Origin: Symbiodinium natans
Lineage: Eukaryota; Sar; Dinophyceae; Suessiales; Symbiodiniaceae
Reading direction: 5' to 3'
Assembly: GCA_905221605.1 (NCBI GenBank)
Contig: CAJNDS010000577.1
Coordinates: 1 to 64,000, forward strand
DNA length: 64,000 nucleotides
Below are positions 63,065 through 64,000 of the stretch, piece by piece; within the stretch, counting starts at the first letter, position 1, and every line of letters starts with the position of its first letter. The translations under genes and the position numbers were made by a program. Below the pieces are notes generated by a model, which worked only from the letters and a program-made list of their open reading frames with translations, ran no database searches and was not told where the DNA came from.

Positions 63065-64000
63065 GCGGCTTTCAGGTTGGGTGGGCTTCGGCCGGTAGGA
63101 GGGTTGGCTAGTTGGCAACCCGTTCAACATGTGAAAGGGATGGCCGCCATCTGAGGTTGCTCATTACCGTGGAGCACCTCAGCTGCCAACGAGTTTCAGC
63201 CTTGAAGCCCGTAAACTTTTTGATAGGCCGACAGACCCTACGCCCTCCGCCTCCGACCCTTCCTTGCCTCAGCGCCCGCGGAAGGCAGAAAGGCCGCACA
63301 CGCCTTGAGCAGCCTGCACATCCTTTGAAGAACACATTTGGCCGACGCAGAGCATGCGCCTGTACATGGGACCACAGGGCCATTGAAGGTCAGAGCTGAG
63401 TGGACCGATGCCTTGCGCCCTGAACTTCTGGGCTACAATGCAGTTACGATCAACAAACAAAACCTTTGACAAGTCACAAATGCCCGCCCCGTACTTTGAG
63501 CGGGCATGTGACAGGAATGATTCCGTCTATGGAGCTGCGTTGGCTTTGCCACAGATCGCTCGCACCGCTGGGTGGAGCTTGGAGTACACCAGCCTGGCTT
63601 GCCACAGCAACCTGGTGCTTCACCTGGGTGCCTCAGGGTTCAGGGTTGCATTCGGCTTTTTGCGCTTCTAGCACATGTTCACAAGTTAAGTCTACCTTCG
63701 TACAAACGTTTGCAAGAAGAGGCGAGTTCCGGATCCCTTGGTTGCCCCGTGGCTGAGGTATGATGTTCCTTTTTACGAACGTCCTCCTTCAAGGATTTCT
63801 CCTTTACATGCTGACGAAAGAGCTGCGAACACTGGAGTCTCAACCGCAGTTCAATATTGCACAGCGTTGCTGGCCTTGCTTCTTGCACGCTCATAAGCGG
63901 TTGCTGTAATGCAGGGGGGCTGATGCCATATTGCAGGACTTGGGTGGCATTGTTGTGTGGACATTGCGCGCACGGTGCCCGGTAGCCTTAGAGTACCTTC
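63065..64000 (+). other. Right end of window, one possible exon
   Basis: 63480-63671 on the plus strand reads YFERACDRNDSVYGAALALP then IARTAGWSLEYTSLACHSN and ends TAG. It looks coding but is not recognised. The rest shows nothing. Confidence 0.35.

Noticed and set aside
1-64000. tRNA, rRNA and snRNA genes
   Set aside because: I looked for T-loop GGTTCRA-type cores and conserved rRNA stretches by eye and found none with a plausible partner stem; a covariance-model search would be decisive.

Overview
The window looks like nuclear DNA of a dinoflagellate. The strands of evidence are: spliceosomal introns whose donors are mostly GC or GA instead of GT, while the exons still close perfectly in phase; decayed LINE-type retrotransposons with the 'VVANGLPLW..AQLAVDTTLV' C-terminal domain I associate with dinoflagellate genomes; degenerate TTTAGGG telomere-like repeats; a very high load of simple and tandem repeats; and a long run of genes on one strand. 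I cannot name the genus. Apart from one helicase, genes are broken into short exons, so most 'CDS' entries give the span of a multi-exon gene or of exons that I could read; internal boundaries are given where splicing closes in frame.

Layout. 1-8.8 kb is almost entirely repeats: a 50-bp minisatellite, G-rich GGGGGGCTTAAA arrays, duplicated blocks of several hundred bp, a 1.3-kb higher-order satellite flanked by outward-facing telomere-like tracts, and a short AT-rich island unlike its surroundings. 8.9-13.2 kb holds coding-like exons on the minus strand, interrupted by a C-rich minisatellite and an 880-bp near-perfect palindrome. 13.5-16.1 kb holds plus-strand exons of unrecognised genes. 17.3-26.5 kb is a retrotransposon nest: LINE fragments in both orientations, including 1-kb tandem copies of a LINE 3' region, and a copia-type gag-protease remnant. 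Many of these are ended or interrupted by the same short A-rich motif, which I interpret as a LINE tail.

From 26.7 kb to the right end all recognisable genes are on the plus strand. They are a small secreted cysteine-rich protein; a DDX21-like DEAD-box RNA helicase with a GUCT domain and a glycine/arginine tail (685 aa, one GA-AG intron); a 1.4-kb G/T-only tract; several unrecognised exons; a large membrane-receptor-like gene (about 40.9-52.3 kb) with two tandem glycine-betaine-type substrate-binding domains, cysteine-rich GCC2/GCC3-type repeats and a multi-pass membrane C-terminus; a C2H2 (RBM5/10-type) zinc-finger and coiled-coil gene (54.4-57.5 kb); a PP2C-type protein phosphatase whose ten exons I could join in phase (58.5-60.9 kb); and an HMG-box-like gene near 62.5-63.1 kb.

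How the genes relate: no operon or pathway link is visible. The helicase fits ribosome biogenesis, the zinc-finger gene may be splicing related, PP2C is a signalling phosphatase, and the large gene would be a surface or vacuolar sensor or transporter. The most unusual material is the palindrome, the LINE-tail micro-insertions, the non-canonical introns and the substrate-binding-protein/GCC/membrane fusion. I saw no tRNA, rRNA, CRISPR array or recognisable promoter motif.
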